A stretch of 64,000 nt of DNA from contig NZ_CP022423.1 of the NCBI RefSeq assembly GCF_002222655.1, positions 2,852,001-2,916,000 of the forward strand, written 5' to 3'. The notes under the pieces were generated by a model that saw only the letters and a list, made by a program, of their open reading frames with translations, was not told the DNA's origin and did no database searches. Of the stretch, positions 1-8,883 are shown piece after piece. This stretch comes from Vitreoscilla filiformis. Lineage in GTDB: Bacteria > Pseudomonadota > Gammaproteobacteria > Burkholderiales > Burkholderiaceae_C. Each line of letters begins with the position of its first letter. Position 1 is the first letter of the stretch. The translations under genes were made by a program, and so were the position numbers.

Positions 1-153
1 GCGCACCAGCACGACGCGCACATCGGGCTGGTTCGTCGGCAGGATGAGTTTGCGGGTCTTTTCCGGGTCTTCCAGCACTTCGATGCCCGCCGCCGCCAGC
101 AGCGGCAGCGTCTCTTCAAAAATGCGGCCCTTGGAGAGCGCCAGGGTGATCAT
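1..153 (-). CDS. hisG: ATP phosphoribosyltransferase HisG, N-terminal part (cut by window edge)
   Basis: The first 51 codons are present. The product starts [19 protein letters not shown], the typical beginning of the short form of ATP phosphoribosyltransferase, which condenses ATP with PRPP in the first step of histidine synthesis. The short form lacks its own regulatory domain and works with HisZ, which is encoded at 14096-15259. The ATG overlaps the murA stop codon in an ATGA junction, so the two genes are very likely co-transcribed and translationally coupled. The remainder lies beyond the left edge. Confidence 0.9.
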   Translation of the reverse strand, partial: MITLALSKGRIFEETLPLLAAAGIEVLEDPEKTRKLILPTNQPDVRVVLVR

Positions 154-1439
154 TGCGAAATCCTCTCGATGTCGGCGCCAATGGCGCGCAGCTTGGCTTC
201 CATGCGGTCGTAGCCCCGGTCCAAGTGGTAAATGCGATCCACCTTGGTTTCGCCCTCGGCCACCAAACCAGCGATGACGAGGCTGGCCGATGCACGCAAA
301 TCCGTGGCCATCACCATCGCGCCCGACAGCCTCGGCACACCTTGCACCACGGCCATGTGGCCATCGGTTTCGATCTTGGCGCCCAGGCGCATCAGCTCGC
401 TGACGTGCATGAAACGGTTTTCAAAAATCGTTTCGCTGATCTTGGCCGTGCCCTCGGCGATGCAGTTCACCGCCATGAACTGGGCTTGCATGTCGGTCGG
501 GAAAGCCGGGTATTCGCTGGTGCGGAAGCTCACCGCCTTGGGGCGGCCAGCGGCTTGCACGCGGATCCAGCCGTCACCGCTTGTCACCGTGGCTCCGGCT
601 TCGTGCAGCTTGTCGATCACGGCATCGAGGTGGTCGGCGCGGGCGTTTTGCAGCACCACGTCCCCGCCCGTCGCGGCCACGGCACACAAGAAGGTGCCGG
701 CTTCGATGCGATCGGGAATGATGCAGTGCGGCACCTGGGGCGCATGCAGCGCCGGCACGCCCTGGATGCGGATGCGGTGCGTGCCGTGGCCTTCAATCTT
801 GGCGCCCATGCCGATGAGCATCTCGGCCAGATCGGGAATTTCCGGCTCTTGCGCGGCGTTTTCGAGGATGGTTTCGCCTTCAGCCAGGGCGGCGGCCATC
901 ATCAGATTTTCGGTGCCGGTGACCGTCACCATGTCGGTGGTGATGCGCGCCCCGCGCAGGCGGCGCTGGCCGGCAGCGTTCAAAGGCGCCAGGGCGTTGA
1001 TGAAGCCATGCTCGACGGAGATTTCCGCGCCCATGGCCTGCATGCCCTTGATGTGCTGATCCACGGGCCGCGAGCCAATCGCGCAGCCGCCCGGCAGGGA
1101 CACCCGCGCCGTGCCAAAACGCGCCAGCAGCGGCCCCAGCACGAGGATGGAAGCGCGCATGGTTTTGACCAGCTCGTAAGGCGCTTCGGTGCTGTTGATG
1201 CGGCTGGCATCGATGTGAACATCGCTGTCACGCTCGGGGCTGCGCTCGGCGCTGGCGCCCATGTGGCGCAGCACCTTCAGCGTGGTGGCCACGTCTTGCA
1301 GGCGCGGCACGTTGCGCAAGGTGAAGGGCTCGGGGCAGAGCAAAGCGGCGCACAGCTCGGGCAGCGCCGCATTTTTGGCGCCAGAGATGGTGACTTCGCC
1401 TTGCAAGGCGCGTCCGCCGCGAATCAAAAGTTTGTCCAT
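150..1439 (-). CDS. murA: UDP-N-acetylglucosamine 1-carboxyvinyltransferase MurA
   Basis: A 429-residue cytoplasmic enzyme that transfers enolpyruvate from PEP to UDP-GlcNAc, the first committed step of peptidoglycan synthesis. The start MDKLLIRGG was chosen because family homology begins there; the frame stays open upstream but that part is not conserved. The substrate-binding SGAKNAALP (Lys22-Asn23) is present. The PGGCAIG loop carries the catalytic Cys119, so this is a normal fosfomycin-type MurA. It lies downstream of the BolA-family gene and couples to hisG. Confidence 0.95.
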   Translation of the reverse strand: MDKLLIRGGRALQGEVTISGAKNAALPELCAALLCPEPFTLRNVPRLQDVATTLKVLRHMGASAERSPERDSDVHIDASRINSTEAPYELVKTMRASILVLGPLLARFGTARVSLPGGCAIGSRPVDQHIKGMQAMGAEISVEHGFINALAPLNAAGQRRLRGARITTDMVTVTGTENLMMAAALAEGETILENAAQEPEIPDLAEMLIGMGAKIEGHGTHRIRIQGVPALHAPQVPHCIIPDRIEAGTFLCAVAATGGDVVLQNARADHLDAVIDKLHEAGATVTSGDGWIRVQAAGRPKAVSFRTSEYPAFPTDMQAQFMAVNCIAEGTAKISETIFENRFMHVSELMRLGAKIETDGHMAVVQGVPRLSGAMVMATDLRASASLVIAGLVAEGETKVDRIYHLDRGYDRMEAKLRAIGADIERISQ

Positions 1440-1567
1440 GGTGTCGGGAACGTCCGGGGGAGGCTGGGGGGCAACCCTGGGCGCCGACACGGTGGACACC
1501 GCCCGCACACCCCAAGGAGGCAGCGCGGCGGCTCAACCGCAGCACGCTCCGGGCTGCGGGAGGCGAA

Positions 1568-1852
1568 TCAATGGCGGTGTTCGGCCGGGGCGGCGTGGCG
1601 CGCCTCGGGGCCGGCGGCGGCCCACTCGGCCGGGGTGAGCGTTTTCATCGACAGGGCGTGGATTTCGGCGCGCATCCGGTCGCCCAAAGCGGCGTAAACG
1701 CGTTGGTGACGGCGCACACGCATCAGCCCTTCGAACTCAGCCGAGACGACGGTGGCGTAGAAATGCTGGCCGTCGCCTTCCACTTCCAGGTGCTCGCAGG
1801 ACAGACCTGCGCTGATGTAGGCGTGCAGTTGGGCGGGGGTGGGATGGGCCAT
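1568..1852 (-). CDS. ibaG: BolA-family protein (IbaG/YrbA type)
   Basis: A 94-residue BolA-like protein. BolA proteins have a small alpha/beta fold and pair with monothiol glutaredoxins in [2Fe-2S] handling. The core with GDGQHFYATVVS and the RVYAALGDRM stretch are typical, including the His that usually helps ligate the cluster. The C-terminal tail is Ala/His-rich. Position beside murA, downstream of an ABC exporter, matches the usual place of ibaG in proteobacteria. The exact physiological role cannot be read from the sequence. Confidence 0.85.
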   Translation of the reverse strand: MAHPTPAQLHAYISAGLSCEHLEVEGDGQHFYATVVSAEFEGLMRVRRHQRVYAALGDRMRAEIHALSMKTLTPAEWAAAGPEARHAAPAEHRH

Positions 1853-1867
1853 AGTGAGGAAATTATC

Positions 1868-2653
1868 TCATTGACGAAGTTTGTAGCCGCTGGCCAGCAG
1901 GCGCAGCGTCAGCGCGGACACCGCCAACGCTGCCACGCCCACCACGCCCAGGCTGATCCACGGCGACACGTCGCTCACGCCAAAGAAGCCGTGGCGGAAG
2001 CCGTCGATCATGTAGAAAAACGGGTTGAGGTGGCTGGCAGCTTGCCAAAACGGCGGCAAGGTATGCACCGAGTAGAACACCCCGGCCAGCATTGTCATGG
2101 GCATGACGAGGAAGTTTTGGAAAGCGGCCATCTGGTCGAACTTTTCTGCCCACAGGCCAGCGATCAGGCCGAGGGAACCCATCAGCCACGCGCCCATCAA
2201 GGCGAAAGTCAGCACCCACAGCGGTTGGGCCAAGCCGGGCGGCGCAAACCACACCGTCACCAGCAGCACGCCGGTGCCGACCACCAAACCGCGCACCACC
2301 GACGCCGCCACATACGCCACAAACCACGCCCAGGGCGACAGCGGCGTCACCAGCAAAAACACGATGTTGCCGGTGATCTTGCTCTGGATCAGGCTGGACG
2401 AGGTGTTGGCAAACGCGTTTTGCAGCACGCTCATCATCACCAAACCCGGGATGAGAAAAGCGCTGTAGCTGATGCGGTCATACACCTTGACGTGGTCTTC
2501 CAGCACATGGCCGAAGATCAGCAAGTACAGCACGGCGGTGAGCACAGGTGCGCCCACGGTTTGGAAACTCACCTTCCAAAAACGCAGCACTTCTTTGTAA
2601 AACAGCGTGCCCGCGCCAGCCAGCAGCGCGGGGGTGTGCGGTGCGGCGCTCAT
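1868..2653 (-). CDS. ABC-2 type transporter permease (YadH-like)
   Basis: A 261-residue inner-membrane protein of the ABC-2 permease family, with about six hydrophobic segments and the conserved GLVMMSVLQNAF and NPFFYMIDGFRHG regions. It pairs with the ATPase immediately upstream; the ATPase stop and this ATG overlap as ATGA (2650-2653). The family exports drugs, polysaccharide or lipid precursors. The substrate of the YadGH type is not established, so I leave it open. Confidence 0.88.
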   Translation of the reverse strand: MSAAPHTPALLAGAGTLFYKEVLRFWKVSFQTVGAPVLTAVLYLLIFGHVLEDHVKVYDRISYSAFLIPGLVMMSVLQNAFANTSSSLIQSKITGNIVFLLVTPLSPWAWFVAYVAASVVRGLVVGTGVLLVTVWFAPPGLAQPLWVLTFALMGAWLMGSLGLIAGLWAEKFDQMAAFQNFLVMPMTMLAGVFYSVHTLPPFWQAASHLNPFFYMIDGFRHGFFGVSDVSPWISLGVVGVAALAVSALTLRLLASGYKLRQ

Positions 2654-3585
2654 GCGGCCACCTCCTGCGCGGTGCCGGGGCCGGCTGCGCCTTGCATGAT
2701 CGAGAGAAACACGTCTTCCAAATCGGCGCGGCCGATCTCCAGGTCTTCGACGCGCACGCCCGCTTGGCGCAACTGGGCCAGCACGGTTTCCACGCCGGCG
2801 GCGTCTTTGGTGGGAATTTGCGCCATGCGGCCCGTCACCCGCGCCAGTGGGGCCAGGGTGGGCGGCAGCGCGTCATCGGTTTTGAAGCGCAACATCTGGC
2901 CTTGCGCTGCCGACAGCAGTTTGGCCGTGCGATCCAACGCCACCACTTTGCCCGCCTTGAGCATGGCGATGCGCCAGCACAGGGCCTCCGCTTCTTCCAA
3001 GTAGTGCGTCGTCAACAGCACGGCATGGCCTTGGCGGTTGAGCTGGGCGATGAAGTGCCACAGCGTTTGGCGCAACTCCACGTCCACGCCGGCGGTGGGT
3101 TCGTCCAGCACGATGACGGGCGGCTTATGCACCAACGCTTGCGCCACCAACACGCGGCGCTTCATGCCGCCGGACAGTTGGCGCATGTTGGCGTTGGCTT
3201 TGTCGGCCAAGCCCAGGCCGGCGAGCAGCTCGTCGATCCACGCGTCGTTGTGTTTCACGCCGAAGTAGCCGCTCTGGATGCGCAAACTTTCGCGCACCGA
3301 GAAAAACGGGTCAAACACCAGCTCCTGCGGCACGATGCCCAGGGCACGGCGGGCCGAGGTGTAGTCGGCGCGGACATCGTGGCCCATCACCGTCACCCGG
3401 CCTTCGGTGGCTTGCGCCAGCCCGGCCAAGATGCTGATGAGCGTGGTTTTGCCGGCCCCATTCGGGCCAAGCAAGCCGAAGAACTCACCTTCTTCGATGT
3501 CGAAACTCACGCCATCGAGGGCGCGCAGGGTGCCACGGGCACCACGGTAGGTCTTGGCGACCCCCTGGAAGGAAACAGCAGGCAT
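2650..3585 (-). CDS. ABC transporter ATP-binding protein (YadG-like)
   Basis: A 311-residue ABC ATPase. Walker A GPNGAGKTT, the signature LSGGMKRR, and Walker B VIVLDEPTAGVD are all intact, followed by the H-loop TTHYLEEAE. The start MPAVSFQGVAKTYRG was chosen from homology; the upstream open frame is Pro/Ala-rich and looks non-coding. It energises the YadH-like permease encoded just downstream. In many Burkholderiales this pair sits at the end of the mla phospholipid-transport cluster, but here a MarR gene is upstream instead. Confidence 0.9.
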   Translation of the reverse strand: MPAVSFQGVAKTYRGARGTLRALDGVSFDIEEGEFFGLLGPNGAGKTTLISILAGLAQATEGRVTVMGHDVRADYTSARRALGIVPQELVFDPFFSVRESLRIQSGYFGVKHNDAWIDELLAGLGLADKANANMRQLSGGMKRRVLVAQALVHKPPVIVLDEPTAGVDVELRQTLWHFIAQLNRQGHAVLLTTHYLEEAEALCWRIAMLKAGKVVALDRTAKLLSAAQGQMLRFKTDDALPPTLAPLARVTGRMAQIPTKDAAGVETVLAQLRQAGVRVEDLEIGRADLEDVFLSIMQGAAGPGTAQEVAA

Positions 3586-3620
3586 GGCGCGGATTGTAGG
3601 AAGGGGCCAATGTCCTTGCT

Positions 3621-4139
3621 TCAGCGCGTCCGGCGCCGGCTGCGGTTGGCTTTGCCCGGCACCCGCCCCTGTTGCATGAGCTGGCGCCCTTGGGTCTCCA
3701 GGCGATCGAGGCTGCGCCACAGGATGGCCAGCTCATCCGGTGCCAAGGCAGCGCCCAGCTCGACGTTGATTTGGGCCACTTGCGGGAAGATTTTGGCGTA
3801 CAGGGCTTGCCCGGATTCGGTCAGTGCGATCCACACTTTGCGGCCATCTTGCGCATCGCGCCGGGTTTGCACCAGCGCCTTGGCCAGCAGCCCCTGCAAC
3901 CCCCGCGAGGTGCGCACCCGATCCAACTGCAACCGATCGGCCAACGCCGACGAGGTCAGCGCCTCGCAGCCGTGCAGCGCTGCCAACAAAGCCCACTCGC
4001 GCCGGGTGATGCCATGTTCACCTTCGAGCAACCGCACCACCAAACAGCTCGTGGCCCGCATCACCCGGGACAAACGGTAGAGCAACAAATCGTCCAACAC
4101 CTGCGGCGCCAACGCAGACGAGGCACCAGAAGTCAACAT
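3621..4139 (-). CDS. MarR-family transcriptional regulator
   Basis: A 172-residue winged-helix regulator with the MarR layout: an N-terminal dimerisation helix, the motif GITRREWALLAALHG, a recognition helix around LTSSALADRLQLDRVRTSRGLQGL, and a wing containing the DGRKVWIALTESG stretch. The C-terminus is Arg/Lys-rich. It is divergent from two solute receptors and a sulfatase; a palindrome in the 115-bp intergenic region is a candidate operator. The effector is unknown; an aromatic or sulfonated compound taken up by the neighbours is a reasonable guess. Confidence 0.85.
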   Translation of the reverse strand: MLTSGASSALAPQVLDDLLLYRLSRVMRATSCLVVRLLEGEHGITRREWALLAALHGCEALTSSALADRLQLDRVRTSRGLQGLLAKALVQTRRDAQDGRKVWIALTESGQALYAKIFPQVAQINVELGAALAPDELAILWRSLDRLETQGRQLMQQGRVPGKANRSRRRTR

Positions 4140-4163
4140 GCCGGGTTCACCTACAGCCCAAAG

Positions 4164-4185
4164 TGATGGATTAGATCAATCATCA
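4164..4185. promoter_or_regulatory. Candidate MarR operator palindrome
   Basis: The outer halves TGATG and CATCA form a perfect 5+5 inverted repeat across 22 bp, with two more paired positions inside. It lies between the divergent MarR gene (start 4139) and the first solute-receptor gene (start 4255). Size and place are usual for a MarR dimer site. No binding evidence exists in the sequence itself. Confidence 0.5.
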
Positions 4186-4254
4186 CCTCGGCCCGTACAT
4201 TGCCTGCGGCTCCATCGCCACCCATTCCATTCATTGTCCTGTGGGGTTCTCCAA

Positions 4255-5262
4255 ATGTTGTTGACGCCGAACACCGTGCCCGCTTCCCTGACCCGCCGCC
4301 AAGTGTTGACCTGGGGGGCCACTGCCGCCACCGCCTTGAGCGGCTCGCTGGCCTGTGCTGCCGACCCCGCACCGGTGCAAGGCACGCTCACGTTGGTGGT
4401 GGGCTATGCCCCCGGCGGCGCCACCGACCGCGCCGCCCGTCTGATCGGTGAACACTTGCGCGCCCGCCATGGCTTGAACGTGATCGTGGACAACCGCACC
4501 GGCGCGGGCGGGCGCATCGCCGCGCAACAAGTCAAGCGGGCGGGTGCCGATCAAAACGTGCTGCTGCTGGCCAACCCGGCCACCATGGTCATCGCCCCCG
4601 TGGTGTTCAAAGACGCGGGCTACGACCCGGAAAAGGACTTCGTGCCGGTCAGCCAAGTCAGCGAATACCAGTTTGCCATCGCGGTGGGCGCCTCAATTCC
4701 GCTCAAGGAAGTGAACCACCTGTTCGCCTGGCTGCGCAGCAACCCGGATCGGGCCAACTTCGGTGTGCCAGCCACGGGCAGCTTGCCGCACTTTTTCAGC
4801 TTGATGCTGGCCGAGCAAGCCAAGGTGTCGCCGCAGATCATCGGCTACAAAGGGTCGGCCCCGCTGCAAACCGATTTGATCGGCGGCCAGGTGCCCGTGG
4901 CCATCGACACCCTGGACTCACTTTATGCCCTGCACCAAGCGGGCAAGCTGCGCATCTTGGCCAGCTCGGGCGAGCAACGCGCCAGCTTTGCGCGGGATAT
5001 CCCTACCTTCAGGGAGGCTGGCCTGAAACTGAGCGCCAACGGCTGGAATACCTTCTTTGCGCCCGTACAGATGCCCAGTGCGAAGGTACAGTGGCTCGCA
5101 ACCGCCATACGCGCCGCTATGCAAGAACCGTCGATCCGTCAAGCGTTCGACAAAGTGTTCATGACACCCGTCATCACAAATCAGGAGGAAACGCGGCGCG
5201 CCTTGGCCCAATTCCGTGCGCAGTGGCTGCCCATTGTGCAGCGCACGCACTTTGAGCCTTGA
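4255..5262 (+). CDS. Bug-family (TctC-like) periplasmic solute receptor, copy 1
   Basis: A 335-residue extracytoplasmic receptor of the Bug/TctC family, which in Burkholderiales binds small carboxylated compounds. The N-terminus carries a Tat-like signal (TRRQVLTWG, then a hydrophobic Ala-rich stretch ending ACAAD). The conserved family segment TLVVGYAPGGATDR and the central KGSAPLQTDLIGGQ are present. The start at 4255 places the signal peptide correctly; the frame stays open upstream. A paralogous receptor follows after 19 bp. No TctA/TctB membrane components are in the window, so it may share them or act as a sensor. Confidence 0.85.
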   Translation: MLLTPNTVPASLTRRQVLTWGATAATALSGSLACAADPAPVQGTLTLVVGYAPGGATDRAARLIGEHLRARHGLNVIVDNRTGAGGRIAAQQVKRAGADQNVLLLANPATMVIAPVVFKDAGYDPEKDFVPVSQVSEYQFAIAVGASIPLKEVNHLFAWLRSNPDRANFGVPATGSLPHFFSLMLAEQAKVSPQIIGYKGSAPLQTDLIGGQVPVAIDTLDSLYALHQAGKLRILASSGEQRASFARDIPTFREAGLKLSANGWNTFFAPVQMPSAKVQWLATAIRAAMQEPSIRQAFDKVFMTPVITNQEETRRALAQFRAQWLPIVQRTHFEP

Positions 5263-5281
5263 ACTTGTTCCTCCTGCTGCC

Positions 5282-6280
5282 ATGAATGACCGTCTGCTCT
5301 CGTCTCGTCCCCATCGGGTGACTCGGCCACTGGCCGCCTTGGCGCTGGGCTGTGCCAGCCTGCTGCTCCCCTGGTCAGTGGCCCATGCCGCCCCCGACGA
5401 CACCCTGACCTTGGTGGTGGGTTATCCCGCCGGGGGCACGACGGATCAGGTCGCACGCATCTTGGCACCCCATCTGAGTGCCCGCCTGCGCATGCCGGTC
5501 AAGGTGGAAAACCGGGTGGGCCACGGTGGCCATCAAGCCGCCCGTGACGTGGCCAAGGCCGATGCCTCGCAAAATGTGCTGCTGCTGAGCAACCCAGCGG
5601 TGATGGTGATTGCGCCCGTCACCCAAAACAACCTCGGCTACAGCCCCGACAAGGATTTCACCCCGGTCGCCCACGTCGTCGATTACGAACTGGCCTTGGC
5701 GATCAACAAGGATTTGCCCCCGAATCGGATGATGTTCTTGGTCAGTTGGCTGTGGTCGCACCCCGAAGACAGCCGCTTTGCCGTGCCTGCGCTGGCCAGT
5801 CTGCCCCACTTTTTTGGGCTGAAGTTGAGCGTGGCGGCCCGGGTCAAACCCACCATCGTGGATGGCAAAGGCTCGGCGGCTCTGGCCGCCAATTTGGCCA
5901 GTGGCCGGGAAAAAATCGCCATTGACACCCTGAGCGCCTTGTTGCCCCGTCACCAAAAAGGCGACGTGATCATTCTGGCGACTTCGGGCCGGCAACGCGC
6001 CAAACAACTGCCCGACGTGCCCACCTTCTACGAGAACGGCCTCAAGATCAGCGCCCTGGGTTGGAATGCGTTTTACGCGCCCAGCAGCATGCCAGCCGCC
6101 AAGGTGCAGATGCTGGGGGGGCACATCCGATCCGTCATGAGCGATCCGGCGGTGCGCAAGGCCATTTTGAACACAGGCATGGTGCCCGTGGCCGCCGGCC
6201 CCGACGAAACCGCGCAGATGTTGCGCCGCTTCCGCAGCGAATGGGAGCCATTGGTGCGCCACTACAGCTTTGCCCCCTGA
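5282..6280 (+). CDS. Bug-family (TctC-like) periplasmic solute receptor, copy 2
   Basis: A 332-residue paralogue of the preceding gene. It has a signal peptide (LAALALGCASLLLPWSVAHA), TLVVGYPAGGTTDQ, and the same central motif KGSAALAANL. The two receptors align along their length (for example LPHFF and AIDTL in both), indicating a tandem duplication followed by divergence. The short gap to the sulfatase gene (start 6293) points to one operon of two receptors and a hydrolase. Confidence 0.85.
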   Translation: MNDRLLSSRPHRVTRPLAALALGCASLLLPWSVAHAAPDDTLTLVVGYPAGGTTDQVARILAPHLSARLRMPVKVENRVGHGGHQAARDVAKADASQNVLLLSNPAVMVIAPVTQNNLGYSPDKDFTPVAHVVDYELALAINKDLPPNRMMFLVSWLWSHPEDSRFAVPALASLPHFFGLKLSVAARVKPTIVDGKGSAALAANLASGREKIAIDTLSALLPRHQKGDVIILATSGRQRAKQLPDVPTFYENGLKISALGWNAFYAPSSMPAAKVQMLGGHIRSVMSDPAVRKAILNTGMVPVAAGPDETAQMLRRFRSEWEPLVRHYSFAP

Positions 6281-6292
6281 TTTTTTTCTGTG

Positions 6293-7849
6293 ATGACCCG
6301 CAACGTCTTGTTCATCATGGCCGACCAGCTTCGCCGGGATCACCTGGCGTGCTACGGCCACCCCTACATACGCACCCCGCATCTGGACGCCCTGGCGCGG
6401 CGCGGTGTGCGCTTTGATCAAGCTTATGTGAACTCTGGCGTGTGTGGCCCGTCGCGCATGAGTTACTACACGGGGCGTTACCCCAGCAGCCACGGTGCCA
6501 CCTGGAACCGGGTGCCGTTGCCGATTGGCGAAGTGACGCTCGGGGAATACCTGCGCAGCGCGGGGCACCGCTTGGCGCTGGCAGGCAAAACCCACGTCAT
6601 GCCCGACCATGCCGGCTTGCAGCGCTTGGACATCGACGGCGGCTCCGCCCTGGGCGCGCTGCTGCGCCGAGGCGGTTTCGAGGAAATCGACCGCTACGAC
6701 GGCCACCATCGCCCCGGCGCCGAAAGCGGTTACCCGGCCTTCCTGCGCGCCATGGGCTATGACAGCGCCGATCCGTGGAGCGATTACGTCATTTCTGGCA
6801 TCGACGCCAGCGGCCAAGTGGTGAGCGGCTGGCACATGCGCAACGTCCACCTGCCGGCGCGTGTGGCCGAACCGCACTCGGAAACGGCCTACATGACGGA
6901 TCAGGCGATGGATTTCATGTCCCGCCAAGGGGATTCGCCTTGGGTGCTGCACCTCAGTTACGTCAAACCGCATTGGCCGTACATGGCGCCGGCGCCCTAC
7001 CACGCACGCTACAGCTTCGACCAGTGTTTGCCGGTGCAGCGCCATGCCGCTGAGTTGGAGGACGCGCATCCCGTCGTCGCGGCGTACCGCCAGAGCGAGG
7101 AAAGCCAAAGTTTCGCCATGGAGGACTGCGTGCGCACCGTGCGCCCGGTCTACCAGGGGTTGATCGAACAGCTCGATCACCACCTGGGCCGCCTGTTCGA
7201 ACACATGGATCGGCTCGGTGTGCTCCAAGACACGCTGATTCTCTTTTGCGCCGACCACGGTGAATTCCTCGGCGACCATTGGCTGGGCGAAAAAGAACTG
7301 TTTTACGACATGGTGCAGCGCGTGCCCTTCATCGTCGTCGATCCAAGCCCGGCGGCGGATGCCACGCGGGGGCAGGTCGAACAGCGCCTCGTTGAAAGCG
7401 TGGACGTGGTGCCCACGATTCTTTCGGCCTTGGGCCTGCCCTGCCCGTCTCACCGCTTGGAGGGCCGCAGCCTGCTGCCGCTGCTGCACGGCCACACCAC
7501 GGACTGGCGCGACGCGGCGTTTTCCGAGCTGGACTACAGCTTCAAGCTCGCCCGTCGCCGCCTGGGGCACACGCCGCAAAACGCCCGCGCCTATTCGGTG
7601 CGACAGGGCCGCTGGCGTTACGTCTACTGGCTCGAAGCGCCCGAACAGCTCTACGACCTGGAAGCCGATCCGCACGAAATGCACGACCTTGGCCGCGAGG
7701 CCAGCACCGCCAGCGTGCGCCAAGCCCTGCGCGACACGCTGTTGGACTGGCTGGCCCGCCGCAAACGCCGCACCACACTCACCGACGAGCAAGTCGAAAC
7801 CTCGACCCACGCGCACAAACAAGCCGGGGTGTATTTCGGGCAGTGGTGA
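6293..7849 (+). CDS. Sulfatase / phosphonate monoester hydrolase-like enzyme (Cys type)
   Basis: A 518-residue alkaline-phosphatase-superfamily hydrolase. The motif CGPSRMSYYTG at residues 51-61 matches the C-x-P-S-R-x4-T-G sulfatase signature, so Cys51 would be converted to formylglycine. Metal ligands are visible early (MADQLRRD) and late (FCADHGEFLGDH). Overall it resembles the phosphonate monoester hydrolase/arylsulfatase branch. No signal peptide is seen, so it should be cytoplasmic and act after uptake. A GTG lies directly before the chosen ATG. Whether the substrate is a sulfate, phosphonate or phosphodiester cannot be told. Confidence 0.85.
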   Translation: MTRNVLFIMADQLRRDHLACYGHPYIRTPHLDALARRGVRFDQAYVNSGVCGPSRMSYYTGRYPSSHGATWNRVPLPIGEVTLGEYLRSAGHRLALAGKTHVMPDHAGLQRLDIDGGSALGALLRRGGFEEIDRYDGHHRPGAESGYPAFLRAMGYDSADPWSDYVISGIDASGQVVSGWHMRNVHLPARVAEPHSETAYMTDQAMDFMSRQGDSPWVLHLSYVKPHWPYMAPAPYHARYSFDQCLPVQRHAAELEDAHPVVAAYRQSEESQSFAMEDCVRTVRPVYQGLIEQLDHHLGRLFEHMDRLGVLQDTLILFCADHGEFLGDHWLGEKELFYDMVQRVPFIVVDPSPAADATRGQVEQRLVESVDVVPTILSALGLPCPSHRLEGRSLLPLLHGHTTDWRDAAFSELDYSFKLARRRLGHTPQNARAYSVRQGRWRYVYWLEAPEQLYDLEADPHEMHDLGREASTASVRQALRDTLLDWLARRKRRTTLTDEQVETSTHAHKQAGVYFGQW

Positions 7850-7911
7850 GCGGCGCGGCTGTGCGATGCTTGCGCCGTTTTTGCTCTACTGCCTCACCCC
7901 CCTAATCTGTC

Positions 7912-8484
7912 ATGAAATACATCGCTTCTCTGGTTGTGCTGGCTTGGCTATCGGGCTGCGCCACCCAAGAAACCATCGACACCGACATTGAAACCGATGC
8001 CGTCACCGGTGCCAAAGTGCGGCGCGAGCGCATCAACCTGCCGCAAAACGTCGAATGCACGGACTTTGCCAAGCTCTCCAGCAGCGTCACCCCGCCGGAG
8101 CTGTACGGCGGTTTGGTGCGCTGCATTCAGGAAGATCGCTTGAACATCGCGGTGCGCTACTTCGCCTTGGCCGGCACCTACACGACTTACGACACCTACC
8201 GCGTCACGGAGGCCGAGCCCCGCAAACTGCACAACAAACTGCCGTTGCGCGTGCGTGAGTTGGTGGGAGAGAAAAAGTGGCGGGAATTTTGGGCCACCAC
8301 CACCACCACCTTGAGCACGCCGGACACGCTGGCCGAGGTGTGTCACGACGTGCGCAAAATGGCACCGCCCCAATACACCCCACGCTACATGAGCAAGACC
8401 AGCCCTGCCGCCAACGTCGAAGGCAACGCTGCCGCGTTCTACGGCAAGGCGCTGGAGAGCTATCTGCACTGCCCCAAGAGCTGA
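7912..8484 (+). CDS. Predicted lipoprotein of unknown function
   Basis: A 190-residue protein with a signal peptide ending in the lipobox LSGC (Cys16), so it should be lipidated. After the Cys comes a polar region with four further cysteines that could form disulfides in the periplasm. A short threonine run (TTTTT) lies near residues 130-135. I do not recognise the family. It follows the sulfatase after 62 bp and precedes the NTF2-like gene, but nothing ties it to their function. Confidence 0.7.
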   Translation: MKYIASLVVLAWLSGCATQETIDTDIETDAVTGAKVRRERINLPQNVECTDFAKLSSSVTPPELYGGLVRCIQEDRLNIAVRYFALAGTYTTYDTYRVTEAEPRKLHNKLPLRVRELVGEKKWREFWATTTTTLSTPDTLAEVCHDVRKMAPPQYTPRYMSKTSPAANVEGNAAAFYGKALESYLHCPKS

Positions 8485-8492
8485 GCCTTGTG

Positions 8493-8882
8493 ATGCCCCC
8501 TCGCCGCAGCCCCACCCCGCCGGAACTTCAGCCCGTGTTGGCCCTGTTGAGCACCCTGGAGCCGCTCATCTACGCGGCCAACGCTGGGGCTGACCGTGCG
8601 CACTTCGAAGCCTTGCTGGCTCCGGATTTTTGGGAGGTCGGCGGCTCCGGCCAGGTTTACGACCGGGCGTTCGTGCTGGATACCCTGGAGGAACGCCAGC
8701 GCCATCCCCGCGAAGAAGCGTGGCACACCTTCGACTGGCACCTGCGGCCCGTCGATGAGCGCCACGTTTTGCTGACCTATGCGTTGCAGCAACCGACCCG
8801 GCTGTCCCGCCGCGCCACCTTGTGGCGCCGTACCACCGACGGCTGGCAGATGGTGTACCACCAAGGGACGCCCGTGCTCTAA
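8493..8882 (+). CDS. NTF2-like protein (DUF4440 type)
   Basis: A 129-residue protein with the small cone-shaped alpha+beta fold of the NTF2-like superfamily: an N-terminal helix (LLSTLEPLIYAANAG), then LLAPDFWEVGGSG and a C-terminal strand WRRTTDGWQMVYHQGTP. Members include steroid isomerase-like enzymes and small-molecule binding proteins. No catalytic residue is diagnostic here. A GTG codon precedes the chosen ATG. It starts 9 bp after the lipoprotein stop, so the two are probably co-transcribed. Confidence 0.7.
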   Translation: MPPRRSPTPPELQPVLALLSTLEPLIYAANAGADRAHFEALLAPDFWEVGGSGQVYDRAFVLDTLEERQRHPREEAWHTFDWHLRPVDERHVLLTYALQQPTRLSRRATLWRRTTDGWQMVYHQGTPVL

Positions 8883-8883
8883 G

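Noticed and set aside
5375..7822. An 815-codon open frame on the minus strand opposite the second receptor and the sulfatase
   Set aside because: Low-complexity His/Arg/Gly product without motifs; the plus strand encodes a full receptor and a sulfatase with catalytic residues.
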